Assembly (NCBI RefSeq): GCF_041260155.1
Contig: NC_091941.1
Location: forward strand, 25,998,247 to 26,062,246
DNA from: Ptychodera flava
Taxonomy: Eukaryota > Hemichordata > Enteropneusta > Ptychoderidae
Length of the DNA stretch: 64,000 nt
Direction: 5' to 3'
Positions 1-13,155 of this stretch are shown in pieces. The notes beneath the pieces were generated by a model. That model was not told the DNA's origin. It ran no database searches and saw only the letters and a list, made by a program, of their open reading frames with translations. Within the stretch, counting starts at the first letter, position 1; every line of letters begins with the position of its first letter. Made by a program: the position numbers and the translations under genes.

Positions 1-719
1 TCAGAGAAGAAACTCTTCTAAAGATATTTCGATTCAAAACCGAGGGTATTTTCTAATCTTACTCTGTATGCTACCTGCTGTATTAGAGGCAATTGAATCA
101 TGGAATCGTGTTCGTAACCAGTTCAAGTGAACAGCTTCTTAGCGTCATTCGAAATTAAATCGAATCTGTCCACAAAGACAAGACACCCTGGCGAGGTGGT
201 TTCGTCAACTTGATTGTAATTCCCTCCGTACTGAGGGGCGACCCTAATGCTGACTTGAGAACCTGTGTAGCTAAAGATAATATGGCAGAAGTCTAAAACT
301 ATTTTTCCAAACTGCAGAGACATCAATTCTCAGCAAGATTTAAAACTTTCTTTGTTTTTGTTTTTTGTCAAGGAAATGAGGGAGTTAAGTAGTCGCAAAA
401 TAGACCAAGAAGGATGACTGTAGCACGGTTACAAACTGCAACTGGTCGCCGTATGTTGTTGACATCTAATATAGTGACTGTACGCTTTGTTTTGGTGTCG
501 GATACTTGGTGGAGTGGCCTACTCTAGGAAGATTTGTCAAGTTAAATAGTGTTTTTCCTCCAGCTATAATCTCCTAAATATTTTGTCTGCTATTTAAGTT
601 ACCGCGCTAGCGAGGGCTTGCTGTTTTGACCACTATAACAAGCCGTTTTTCGGGATCTTTCCACACTTCCTCACAGATATACAAGATACAGAAAACTATG
701 CCAAGCTTCTGTGAATTTT

Positions 720-767
<48 letters not shown>

Positions 768-3700
768 TCACGCAGACCGAGAAACCTGTACTAATCTTTA
801 CGACGAGAACCCGAAGACAGTAGGACTTTGAATCCTATTACATCAAACACAATCACAATGCGACACATTATTATTGCGTATCATTGTATTAAAGCCTTGC
901 TTTCCTATATGGGAACGGTTTATTCGACACGAAACTAAACTTTGTTAATCCTCTAGTGTTGTCGTCAGAATATGTGAAGCATTAGTAACCGTTGGCCTAT
1001 AGTTTTCATGCCAATGAACAGTAAAACAATATCCCCTACTGAATGTAACATTGTTGTTATTTTCAATGGTAAAGCGTGACGTACGCAAGTGACGTAAATT
1101 CTTCGTGCACGCTAAAGTCGACGGAAAACACAATGAAGAAAGGTTGACTACATCGAGCTGCATTGGGCAATGGGTGACACGAGCTGTTCGTGTCACCATG
1201 AGTCACTGCTACTGCAACTGACCAGCCAGGGATAGGCAGGGAACACTTCAAATATTAAAAAAAAATTACGTGTGATTTGTTTTTCTAATTCTGGCAATAG
1301 ACATAGAGTCTAGAGATGTCCTCGAATTTCGCGAAACAGTGACGAAAAAAAATCTGAACGACTGCTTGGATTATTGTATATAGCGTTTAACCAGACTACA
1401 AACTGTTGAAACTCTCATATTAGACAAAAATAGTTTTGATTTTAAAGCTCGCGCAATCTCTACATTGTAGCACATCCGAGGGTTGAATACCCGATATTTC
1501 TAGCCTTCTTAAGCTTGGCAATCGTTTTAGTGTAATCAGAGTAACGGTAATCCATCCACAGTATCGCCAACTATCTGAGAAAAGAAAACCTGTCCGGCTG
1601 ATGTTTTTCCTGGCGACAAAACTACCGCTCTTGACTTCGGTTCATCGTAAATCTGGGAATAAACGAACCCCGTGAACGGTACCCATGTTTACGTATTCAT
1701 GTACAGCATTTAAAGTAAGCGCATTTTTGCGCAATAGTATCCAAAACAATATAGGTGCTCCCGGAATTTTTCCACGCTGTCAATTTATATATAACTTTAT
1801 GTAAATAACCAAAATCCTATAGCTAAGCCACGTTCTGTCCCCTTTGCAGTTTTGGTCAGGCTACAGCCCTGCATCTGGACTGACCAGTCCGGTAGCAACA
1901 ATTTTCAAGCTTTACGAAATGAACATTTGATCCAATGGGCTCTTATGATGAATGTGGTGAGCGACTTTATGTGAATCAACAATATCTTCTCTAATTGTGA
2001 AAAGATACCCGATTAGGATAGATAAAATCGTTTATGCTTTCTTGACGACATTCAGTTTAGTTTTTGGACAAGTGAATGTACTGTGCCCGATCTCAACGAT
2101 AAAACGAAAAATATCATACACATCACATGTATCAGTTCTTAGTTTTTGGTGTTATCACATAAAGGTTAAATAAATGACAGAAAAAAAAATTGAACAGTGA
2201 ACAGTTTCGCGGTAAGAAAGTACGCAGACTACTATACTGGTGTACATCCAAAAATAAATAAACAACATATATGATAAAAACGAAGGAACGAGCAGCCCGA
2301 AAAATAAATTCCAATCCAACTGAACTATGTATGTATGTATATAAGAGACTACTTTTCCCCGTATCTCTAATATTGTATGACCACTTGCAGAATGAGATCA
2401 TGGACGTTTGGATTGGAATTGTGGTTTTGCGTAAAAGGATGATCCATTTGTCATGATGATGAGCTCTGTGCTACACATGGAATTTGCGATCAACGACTTT
2501 AAACAAGGCTAAACTCCAAACAATGGCCACTTGACGTAGCCTCTTTACTCGTAGATGAGAAGTGACGTAAAGTTCGTCCGAGAAAAGACGATGTGCTATT
2601 GGAGAAAAAAAAATCACTGCGTTACTCATTTCCCCTGTTGTGCACTGACGTTCTCCTCTGTAATATAACAAAAGGGAGAGACACCCCTACGACTTATACA
2701 AAAAAATGTGATAACTTATAATATGTGGATCGTTGAACGCGAAGGGAAGACGCCCGACGATCTTTTATATGTAGAAAGGCACATGGGACACAGACTAGTT
2801 TCCGCTTTCTGTGACTGGGAGAAAGGTACAAAGTAGAAGAGATATCCATGCGACGAGTGAAAATCCCTCCTGTAATCACTGCTCAGTGTAAGCTGTCACC
2901 TTGGATCAGTGGTGGGACAAATGCATTTTCACGGTTAACGAACAACTTAAAATGTCTTGTCTTTAGTAATGATTGCTAATTACTTTCTCAAAGCGTTAAC
3001 CCGCCTTTTGTGAGTGTTATATAAGAAGGAAATCGCAAAATATAAACAGGTTTAAAGTTAAACTGCTCGGCCATGATTCGTCTGTTGCTATTGTTCCGAA
3101 CATCGATGATAATCTCTCAACGGTCCACAATGAACCTCAAACGCGTCAGTGCGAGATAATGACAGTAAACCTGATTGTTCCTCGTTTTATAACTGAAGAC
3201 CGTTCGTCTTGAAGACAGTCTTGAAGAGTGTATCATCGCTGGCGACACCGATACTACATTAGAGGAAGCAGTAGTTCAATACTTTCTTATTTTCTGTCGT
3301 ATACTCAATATTTCATCGCGCCTTATTAAGGTAGGTTTATGTTATCACAACTACCATTTTTTTGCTGATCGTTAATTTTTGGCGCATGTTGATCTATTAG
3401 AACTACATTTGGGCAAGTTAGATATCTCTCACCTACGCAAAAGTGTGAGGAAGAACATCTGACATGCATACCCACGATTTGCCTATTTCTCAGACGTTTT
3501 GATGACACCACATTGTTTGATGTCACGGTTGTAACGTGTTGGCTTTCCGTGCTTTAGAAAGAAAAGCTATAGTTACTCTGTGGGTGTCAGCGTCCTCCGA
3601 AATTAGCTAGAATACAGAAGAGCGATTCTAAAGGTAGTCTTCAATTGATATGGGATAATGTACGAAGGAAATGAACGAAATACAAAGAACGGAGAGGTGC

Positions 3701-5240
3701 ACATTTTATTCGGCAATATCGTGCTTCATCTATCTTGGACGTGTCGCTCTTATAGATATGTGTAACTCCATGCAAAATGTATCGTTACGTGTTTGATACC
3801 GTGATGTACATGCAGCGCTGTAAATTTGAAGAGGGGTTTGAACTCTTCCTTGGCATGGAAAGAAAACCAATTAGGTAGTACCATCTTTATGCTAAAAGAT
3901 GACAAAGTGCAGTCCAGGTGTCATTAGTGGTTGTGTAACTGATGATATTGCGCAGAATCCGAAACTGGCAAATCCAACCGAAAGGTCTGCACGTAGGTGC
4001 GTACAGTAGACATCCATAATTGGAAATCGGGTAGACTTCGGAACGGAAATATTTTTCTCTCTTTGACTGAAGACTATCCTTTGAATCACTTCACGTGAAA
4101 CCAAGCTGGGTTACCCGTTACCCGTCAGAGTTGCCAAAGCAGCCGACTGTAAAATTCATTAGATTAAAAGCGATTCAAACCCCCCTGTTTATGCTGCTAT
4201 AACCCTGAACAGAATCGACTCCGGCCAAACAAGTTCACGTACACACACGTGCCGGCTTTTTTACGCTTTGCTCTACGGCAATGCACTATATTACTGGACC
4301 TATAAGCAGTTAGAGGGTGACAAAACAAAAAAGTGAACTCGTCATACACTGCAGGAGTCACTTTTATGGTTGCTTTTACTTAGGAAAATATTGATCGATC
4401 TCCGTCGGGGCCAGGCCGATCACGAATAAAAAAATATTTGTCCGAAACTAGAACGTTTTGTCGCCTGCAGAGTGATACCTGTATGTATGTGTGTGCATAA
4501 ATGCATGGATAATTCTATATTGGGGGAGGGGGGAAGAAATGGTTTTGCGTTTTTGACGCAGCTATAGCAAGGCATGCTTTAATGTTGCTAGGAGCATTAT
4601 AAGAAGGCGAAATGATGCAAACTATTCTATTGCGTATTTAAACGGAAGTCACCAAGGCATAAATAGATGAAAGTACCATACGTTGCAGTTTATTGGCAAA
4701 ATGCTCTTATGTAAGTTATGTGACCTTGCAAAAACACTTGTCACGCTTTAGATATAACCATCATCGATGCGAAGATGCAACCCGACGCGGATTCAACAGA
4801 AGCGAGTTCAAAAGAAATGAATTGGACATTTAAGTACTCAATGCTCAGATAAAGAGCGTCCGATTGCAAATATTGTTAAAGGTGCAGATCAGCACAGTAC
4901 TAATTAACAAACGGAAAACAATGTATTCAAGCAACAATTAATCAACTCTGTCTCCCGCTGAGACAAAGCATGGATGACCAATCAGGGATTCTTTACTACG
5001 CTTACTAGGGTGGCCGCAGTTCCAGTTTTCCAAGTCAAGGATCGGAAATTTGGCCTATTTCACCTAAATATGAATGGGCCAAGCTACCCGTGCACCAATA
5101 AATACCATTTTAATTGATAAGAAAGGCTTCGATGCATGACCATCAAAGTAGGCATCACAATCGCACCCACAAAGTTCGTGTAATTTTCGGAAAATTTTCT
5201 ACATCGGCCTACACCAATTTACGGTTATTACCGGTATGCC
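1..5240. other. Upstream region without recognisable gene
   Basis: No coding exon with a recognisable domain was found on either strand; open frames here are short and unlike known proteins. The stretch is less AT-rich and visibly richer in CpG than the DNA beyond 18 kb. It contains one GA microsatellite and a small perfect hairpin at 1173-1197 (10-bp arms reading GGTGACACGA). It may include distal regulatory DNA of the lectin gene, but nothing proves this. Confidence 0.5.
723..765. repeat. (GA)n microsatellite
   Basis: An uninterrupted AG dinucleotide run of about 43 bases in intergenic DNA. The Arg-Glu repeat frame that it creates is an artefact of the repeat. Confidence 0.97.
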
Positions 5241-5247
5241 TATATAA
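5241..5247 (+). promoter_or_regulatory. TATA box candidate of the lectin gene
   Basis: The sequence TATATAA lies 80 to 120 bases upstream of the two possible lectin start codons (5327 and 5363). A transcription start about 30 bases downstream, near 5270, would give a short 5' leader without needing an upstream exon. The position fits, but the motif is common in AT-rich DNA. Confidence 0.5.
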
Positions 5248-5362
5248 CGCCAAGCCTACTATTTCACTTATATACGCATCCTAAATCCACTAATGACACT
5301 CTAACAAAAGACGATTAAAGAGGCATGTGTTCTGTTCCATCCCTATAGGATTCCAGGTCGAC

Positions 5363-5522
5363 ATGGTATCTCCAGGAATAGTAGTGTCCGTGCTCTTGCT
5401 CGTCTCCACGGTGACAGCAAACAAGTTAGATTTCCTTCTGAAGTTCCTTGCAGAAACGGAAAGAGATGAGGCATCACTGAGATATCTCCAGGAACGACAA
5501 GAAGTGACTACTGAACATACAG
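5363..5522 (+). CDS. Lectin exon 1
   Basis: Encodes residues 1-53: signal peptide and charged helical stalk. It ends at the donor GTAAGG in phase 1. Confidence 0.88.
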
Positions 5523-5692
5523 GTAAGGAGAAAATGGAAGCCATGAGGGTACGATATTGCGGTCTAGAGTACATGGGACGAGGTTTGAGTCCCAAGCAAG
5601 TTAGAATTTGGATTTGAAATAGCGATAAGAAAAAGTTGCCTAACCAATCAAATGTTCATGTCATATTATAAAACACATCTAAACCCATATCC

Positions 5693-5760
<68 letters not shown>

Positions 5761-5977
5761 GTCTGTCTGTCTGTCTATCTATCTGTCTATCTATCTATCT
5801 AATAGATCTATCTGTCTGTCTATCTATTAGCTATCTATCCGTCTGTCTGTCTGTCTGGAAGCCTGTATGTCTGTCTGTCTATCTATCTATCGGTCTGTCT
5901 AGTATTTGTGCATCGTATACTTGCATGCACGCATGCCTACCTGACCACCTTCATACCCCCATACGCGCATATATGTT

Positions 5978-6067
<90 letters not shown>

Positions 6068-7097
6068 CAGCTAAATTTCAGTCGAATAAGATTGTTGAGG
6101 TTGATACGTTTCATATGTCAACTAATGTCAGTCAAACGTATTTTTCAGTGTACGGACCATTGTGTATAGCGGTTTCATACAAACTCTTCTTGAACCCCCT
6201 GTCCTGGGAGGAGGCCAGGCAGGCTTGCGAGGACGACGGCGGTATGTTGGCTATCATCAGGGACCAGACCGTTCACCAGTTCATCAAAGATTACATCACG
6301 GAGGCCAAGTTGAAGAGCTCTATAGCGCAGAACGGGAAGGGATTGTGGATCGGTCTGAACGACAAGGAAGAAGAGGGGAGGTACGTGTGGGTGGATGGTG
6401 AAGTGCTCGACTCTGATGACCCCGATACCTACGCACCCTGGGCAGATGGCGAGCCAAATAATAACGAAAAGAAGGACTCAAATGGCCAAGATTGCGTTCA
6501 ACTGTGGTAAGTATTGTTTATATGCAATGACTGGTGTATATCTGCAGTTCCTGAGTTGTCGTTGGAGACAATGCCCAACTTAAAACTTTTGATATACTTA
6601 AACATTGTGTCAATGTAAGGAATTAAATTCATTTGTCGTGTAGTAGCACATTGAAATGACGACGTCAACGTCAACTTATGTCCGACGGTTTACATATTAT
6701 ATCATTATTCTTGCAGGAAATCACGTGATTTCGCCTTCGACGACGCATACTGTGAAAATGTTGTGGACAAGGGCTATATTTGCCAGTATACAGGTAGGGC
6801 ATTTATCGACGTTGACGAATTCTCATGTCTCTGAAGACTTTTTTACAGCACCGAAACCGTTCGTTCTCATATATTTTCATGCAGAACGCTTTTTACAGAC
6901 CTATATTTTCTATATGTTTCGACCAACTGAAGAAGGCGGCAGAGTACAATAGATCGTATGAGTAGGTAGGTAGGTAGGTAGGTTAGGTAGGTAAGTAGGT
7001 AGGAGACAGACAGACAGACAGATATGGATACAGGTAGATAGGTGAATAGAGAGCTAGCTAGATGGTAAATAGATATATAAAGGGCAGACAGACAGAC

Positions 7098-7160
<63 letters not shown>

Positions 7161-7518
7161 TAAATCGATAGATATATGCAAAGAGTCACAAATATATGTA
7201 TAAATACATCGATACAACGAAACATAGTCCTCTACTTGAAGGTTTTATTCGCTATAATAGAGTGAGCGTTCACCAAAACTGTGGAAACAACTTGAACGAT
7301 CAGATCACTATGACATTTCTCTATCTATCCCATCTCTCCCTCTTTTTCTCCCTCTTGGTTAAGTAACAGTCAGTCCCTCCACTGGAGGGACTGTGGTAAA
7401 GTCCGGGCGAACTTCTTCCGTAAACCCGGCATTCTTTACACGTTTCTAGTTTTCTAGTTATTTATCTGATTTTTTTTATTTTCCAGAGTGCGATCCAACC
7501 TGTGCAAAATGTGCTTGA
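5363..7518 (+). CDS. Secreted C-type lectin (four exons, complete)
   Basis: Joining 5363-5522, 6149-6506, 6717-6793 and 7487-7518 gives an open frame of 208 residues. Residues 1-19 are a hydrophobic signal peptide. Residues 20-50 are charged and helix-like ([19 protein letters not shown]) and may form a short coiled coil. Residues 59-197 form one C-type lectin domain with the WIGL core motif (W120-L123), cysteines at 80, 169, 185 and 195 for the two standard disulfides, and an extra cysteine at 59. The calcium-site-2 signature is E155-P156-N157, typical of mannose-type binding, and the WND position reads F-D-D (180-182), keeping the acidic ligand. The protein ends in a short tail, CDPTCAKCA, with three cysteines that could link subunits. 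An in-frame ATG at 5327 would add 12 residues; 5363 was chosen because it has the better start context and starts a cleaner signal peptide. The ligand is unknown. Such proteins usually act in innate recognition or as venom, mucus or egg-coat components. Confidence 0.93.
5692..5910. repeat. Compound (TCTA)n/(TCTG)n microsatellite
   Basis: A pure TCTA run of about 65 bases followed by interrupted TCTG/TCTA tetranucleotides, in lectin intron 1. The Tyr-Leu-Ser-Ile frames across it are not genes. Confidence 0.95.
5983..6065. repeat. (TA)n microsatellite
   Basis: An alternating TA run of about 83 bases in lectin intron 1, ending about 80 bases before the exon 2 acceptor. It is self-complementary and prone to length change. 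Confidence 0.97.
6149..6506 (+). CDS. Lectin exon 2
   Basis: Encodes residues 54-172, most of the lectin fold including WIGL and the EPN sugar-specificity motif. The acceptor is TTTTTCAG and the donor GTAAGT; phase 1 in, phase 2 out. Confidence 0.94.
6717..6793 (+). CDS. Lectin exon 3
   Basis: Encodes residues 173-198, completing the lectin domain with the third and fourth canonical cysteines (YCEN and YICQ). The acceptor is TTGCAG and the donor GTAGGG. Confidence 0.92.
6962..7160. repeat. (TAGG)n and (CAGA)n microsatellites
   Basis: Two tetranucleotide tracts in lectin intron 3: TAGG at about 6962-7001, and CAGA at 7003-7021 and 7084-7160. Confidence 0.93.
7487..7518 (+). CDS. Lectin exon 4 (cysteine tail and stop)
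   Basis: After the acceptor TTTTCCAG the frame reads [10 protein letters not shown] and stops at TGA 7516-7518. The phase matches exon 3, and the short cysteine-bearing tail looks deliberate, but with only nine complete codons this is the least certain exon of the gene. Confidence 0.75.
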
Positions 7519-7666
7519 AGACCCGAGCTGAACAGACGACAACTTGTATACAGCTATAGATTTCAGTGGACCACTCATGTTCACTATTGGTTCTCTGCTT
7601 ACACGGGCCCACCATGATCTCTTGCAACAGCCATTTCATTCAGTTTCGAAATCCATTCAAACAATA

Positions 7667-8990
7667 TGGAAACTATGAAAATGCTTTCGGTGTCTCTCTT
7701 GTGTGTGTCGTTGGGTACATTCGCCATCTATCAAGGACTGCCGAAGATAAACTGTTTCATTTCAATTTAGAGAAAGTCGATCAATAAGGGCAAACTAACA
7801 AATTTGGCCAAAAATTATTTCGAAAACTTATATCTCTGAAGGACCTGTAGTCTATACTTAGTAGCGAAGTTCACTGTACGCACACTCTTCCCATGCAGCT
7901 TCAAAATTGCCGTAATCTTCATGCATTAGGATTGCATGGTTATATAATGTTTCCACGAATTAGACTGGGAAAAACAACCGATAATCGTGCTGTATTGTCA
8001 GTTTTTAAGTCCCATTATTGGGCTTATACTTTAAAAAAATAATGTTAAAAAGGAAACTATGAAAGTGCTTACGTTGCCTGTGTGTCTTTTGTACCTTCGC
8101 CATTTATCAAGGTCTGTCAAAGATTGTTTTTGAGTCACTCTCATTATGAGTTTCAGAAAAATAAAATCGTATTCACTTTGCGCGCGGTTTTTCAAAATGG
8201 CGAGAAGGATCATAGCTCAGCTTCACTGACGTCTATGAAGGGTTGTCATAGATGCAATAATTAAGGTAGAGTGCGCCTCGGGGACAGATGTTTACACTCT
8301 CAAACTTTTACAATTCTTTTCTGATCTACCACATGTGGGGGTTCATTTTAAAGCTCTTGGTATAAGAAAAAATTCCCCGTCTCAGTTTTACGAAAATCGA
8401 AAATTTTATTTTTCTCCATAGAGTTAACACAAGGATGGCGACCATTTTGAATTTCAAATATTGGTAAATCTTGGTTTATTTATTTCTTTAAGAACCAAAA
8501 TTTGCACGATGATCCCCGATTTTTATTGTTGATTATGGAAGAGAATGGTGGAAAGAGTCCTTGAGGCGCATACTACCTTAATACGGAACAAAATTAACAA
8601 ATACTGATCAAAATACTCCAAGATTATTTCAAGCACTGAAGTTACTTATATATCTCTGAAGCACCCGTACTCGGCAGTGATCTTCACCACAATACGCGCA
8701 CCCTTCCCTTACGGCTTAAAAATCGACGTAATCTTCAAGCATTGGATCGGGCTTAGTCAGTTATATAATTTTTCCATGAATAAGAGTGAGAAATGCGATT
8801 GATAATCGTGTTGTATTGTCAGTTACTAAGTCCGCGTCCTTTGCTTTGGCTTATAGTTAAAAACGAACATAAACAAAAAAACAAAACAAAACAAACATAA
8901 AAAGGAAACAATGAAAGTGCTTTCGCAGTCTCTGTGAGTTTCATGCATTCATCGCCCATCAATGTATGTCTACGAGGGCTGTCCAAGTCA
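7667..8990 (+). repeat. Diverged tandem duplication, about 2.2 units
   Basis: A segment starting with GGAAACTATGAAAATGCTTT at about 7668 recurs at about 8051 and 8906. The sequences between them also match in order, for example the 'atatctctgaag' and 'gataatcgtg...tattgtcag' stretches at about 7833/8652 and 7982/8800. The second unit is lengthened by a MITE at 8261-8581. The first unit opens a 31-codon frame at 7675 with a signal-peptide-like start (MKMLSVSLLCVSLGTFAIYQ), but the other units do not keep that frame, so no gene is claimed. Confidence 0.7.
8261..8581. mobile_element. TTAA-flanked MITE, family B copy 1
   Basis: About 320 bp bounded by TTAA on both sides, with terminal inverted repeats of about 19 bp: TTAAGGTAGAGTGCGCCTC at the left, and a right end whose reverse complement is TTAAGGTAGTATGCGCCTC. 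It has no coding capacity. TTAA target sites point to a piggyBac-like transposase acting in trans (inference). Confidence 0.85.
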
Positions 8991-9800
8991 GAAAATTTAA
9001 AATATGGAATTCACTCGACATTGCCTTTTCCCCAATCTCTGGGAGAGCCATAATATTTCGGCTTCTTTGGCGAAGTGTCGGGCAGTGCGCAGAACACATA
9101 GGACATCAATGCACTGAGGGCTTCTCATGACGCTGACACTAGAAATGAGTAAGCTTAGTTGGTAAACGATAAGTATGGTGATTAGAAGGTGGGGATTTGC
9201 GAAAATAAATACAAGGGTATGCGTAAGATACGCCCGAGCAGTGAAATCAAAAGGGAAAATGACGTCATCGATATGTTGAAATAATCGGTGGTCTTTCCTG
9301 TTTGTTGTTATCAAGAGATAAAAGTGATCGTATATGTGCCGTCATTTTCGTTTAGCGTAACAAAAGAAAATGATCATGTTTGTTTTACTTGGATAGAGTT
9401 TGGTCAGAGCAAAATAAAATATTGAGAAACAGCATTCGCTACTAGTGAAGGGAGTACAGGATAGAAGAGAGATACTTTACCGTCCCACAATAAAGGTCAG
9501 TTATAGTAATTCGTGAACGACCTAAAAGTTGATACAAGAAAACCCGGAGAAAGCCTATATTTCTGCCTCGTTGCATCAGAACTTTGAAGAATATTAACTT
9601 TGTTTTAAATATCGGATAACACAACGCATGTTTTTCTATAACTAATTTATTGCAATCATTACAACTATATCATGATCTCTTTTACAAGTGCTGGCACACT
9701 GACAAACTGTGAAATATTCCTAATTTGCACGGCTTTTGTGCGCGAATTAAAATATCAAGAAGAAGCTGGATGATTGACATGATTGAATCTAGCAGCTTAG
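8990..9800. other. Intergenic DNA, nothing recognised
   Basis: No domain-bearing frame, RNA gene or clear repeat was seen between the tandem duplication and the palindrome. Confidence 0.5.
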
Positions 9801-9967
9801 ATTAATCACAGTTACCTGTGGTCTATTCCGCTCTGCGTCAATGCGCCTTATAGACGTGTGTAAATATGCCTGAGAAGAAGAAAGTTCTTCTTCTCAGGCA
9901 TATGTACACACGTCTATTGGGCGCACAGACGCAGAGCGGAATAGACCACAGGTGACTGTGGACTAAT
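9801..9967. repeat. Near-perfect 167-bp palindrome
   Basis: Two arms of about 80 bp meet at a 2-base centre (9883-9884). The outer part reads CACAG(T/C)TACCTGTGG-like on one arm and its complement on the other. Over the inner 75 bases I count about five or six mismatches. It may be a young fold-back element or a source of long hairpin RNA. Confidence 0.92.
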
Positions 9968-11292
<1,325 letters not shown>

Positions 11293-11332
11293 AGTATACA
11301 GATGTCCTCGTGGGAACTTACAGTGCTCAATG

Positions 11333-11334
<2 letters not shown>

Positions 11335-11393
<59 letters not shown>
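11335..11393. repeat. (AT)n microsatellite
   Basis: A second alternating run of about 59 bases, 45 bases after the first. The two together can fold into a large cruciform. Confidence 0.97.
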
Positions 11394-11399
<6 letters not shown>

Positions 11400-11538
11400 A
11401 TGGTGAAAGGTAAACTTTGTGAATTAGTCACGAAAATGATCAAAGAACAAATATGAAAAAAAGTGTGGTAGAATGTTAATAATGCACACACAAACAAACA
11501 TAGAGAGGCCAGAGAGGCATGTTTAACTGGTACAAATG

Positions 11539-11544
11539 TTTATT
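11539..11544 (-). terminator. Candidate NPC2 poly(A) signal, distal
   Basis: AATAAA on the - strand, which would give NPC2 a 3' untranslated region of about 1.5 kb. A nearer AATAAA lies at 12498-12503. Which one is used cannot be told from sequence. Confidence 0.3.
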
Positions 11545-12497
11545 GGTAGAAAAACAACCACTTCTTTCTTCCATTCATCTTTGTGAAACAATATTATCAT
11601 TTCAAACAAACTGAAGCAAACTGACCTTGCAGTAACCTAATTAGAAAGCCAGATATATGCCATGAAATATATATTTTTTTGTGAAGAACACATCACAGAT
11701 ATCAAACCCAGGTATATCCTTTAGAGGGGAGAACCTTTATAACAAAATATATATATATACACCTAAAAACACAGGGTGTGTGGCAAACAGTACAAATGTA
11801 GAGTCAGACTCGTGTAACACATGAAGGTATTTTCAAAAGGGTCTCGCAAAAAAAACACAAAAACAGCACAGAACAGAAGGGGGGGGGGGTCTTTTCTTAT
11901 AAAGAGTGCCACCACTGTGCATGCAATTCTGATATCGTAAAGCAAAAGACAAGAAAATTGTTTCTAACAACCAAGAGCTGGCCTGATATAGGGCAGTAAA
12001 AGTAAGGAAACTCTAAAATATTCAGAATACAAGAGAAAACAAATGGTCCTTCAGCCAATATATAATGCTGTTAGTTTCAATGTTTGCTGGTCATTGCCAT
12101 TGCTCAATTCAAAATAATTTGCCATTAAAGTACTAAAAGGGAACACTTACACTGATATTTTGTGATTCATTCAGTCACCACTGTACCTAATTTGTATTTC
12201 TAAATAAATTCTTATACACATTTTTTAGGAACATGATTTTGTTTCCTATCTAGGAGTTGTTCAAGAACTTTGAAAATATTTCGCGCCTATTAAAGAAATG
12301 AATTTTTCTCCTGTGCCAATGATACATTCTCAGCAGCAAATGTGCATATTACTGCCTGAATTCTTACTGATTGATTGAAAATACACAAAAATCTCTCCAG
12401 ATTCAGATGATGGATTTTGTTTCATCAGTGAAAAGTGTTGAAGGGGACTGTTGCAGCCCTACAAAAAGTTGAACCCCATGTTCTGTACAATTGTGTA

Positions 12498-12503
12498 TTT
12501 ATT
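12498..12503 (-). terminator. Candidate NPC2 poly(A) signal, proximal
   Basis: AATAAA on the - strand about 570 bases past the NPC2 stop codon. Confidence 0.35.
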
Positions 12504-13071
12504 GTACCCATGTAAAGGGCGAACCCTGTTGCTGTCAGTGCGGACCACAGACAAGTTTCAACTATCTGTGCACACAGACTCAAGTTTCTCGATCAACAGA
12601 GGCTCAGATATTTGACATACCTGCACATATCTGATTTTAACAAGTTAGAGAAAACAAACTCAGAATGGTAAATGATGAATTTTTGCTCCCTTTACATGTG
12701 AAAAATGGCATGAAACATTTTCTCGCACAAAATGATAAAATAAAATACTATTATTCAAGCAGCCGACTATCTTTATGTATCACTATCAAAACTGGTAACA
12801 AAGTTTGGATGTCTTTGATTACATAGTAGCTTCTGGTTACGTGATTCTCTACTTCCTTGTTCTGTCATGTATAAAACCTGAAAGATTCTATAAAAAGTGC
12901 AACTATTAAGCGATTTTGGAAGCATGATTGTTCTACAAAAACCTTCCTGGTTAAGTAATTGCTCCTTTGTTGAACTGTATTGTTTCCTTTGACTGTATGA
13001 CGAAAAAAAGCATCGCTGAAAACTGCTCACGATGGATTATTCTTCTGTCTTGGGATGCCTTGGCTTGTCGA

Positions 13072-13155
13072 TCACTGGATCTGTGCTGGAACCTCCAGGC
13101 AAGCAATATCTTTGCCATTCTGGTCCACCAGTTCCCATTTAATCACCAGCTTAAT
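13072..13155 (-). CDS. NPC2: NPC2 exon 4
   Basis: Encodes residues 126-152 and the TGA stop, including the last cysteine (C144) in DIACLEVP. The acceptor is CTCTTCAG. Confidence 0.94.
   Translation of the reverse strand: MKLVIKWELVDQNGKDIACLEVPAQIQ

Noticed and set aside
1470-1495. Arm resembling a tRNA T-loop (GGGTTGAATACCC)
   Set aside because: No matching acceptor, D or anticodon arms nearby; a chance short palindrome.
5652-6510. Open frames with long Ile-Tyr and Ser-Ile-Tyr-Leu repeats running into the lectin domain
   Set aside because: They read through microsatellites in intron 1; the splice acceptor at 6148 and the phase match with exon 1 explain the lectin start better.
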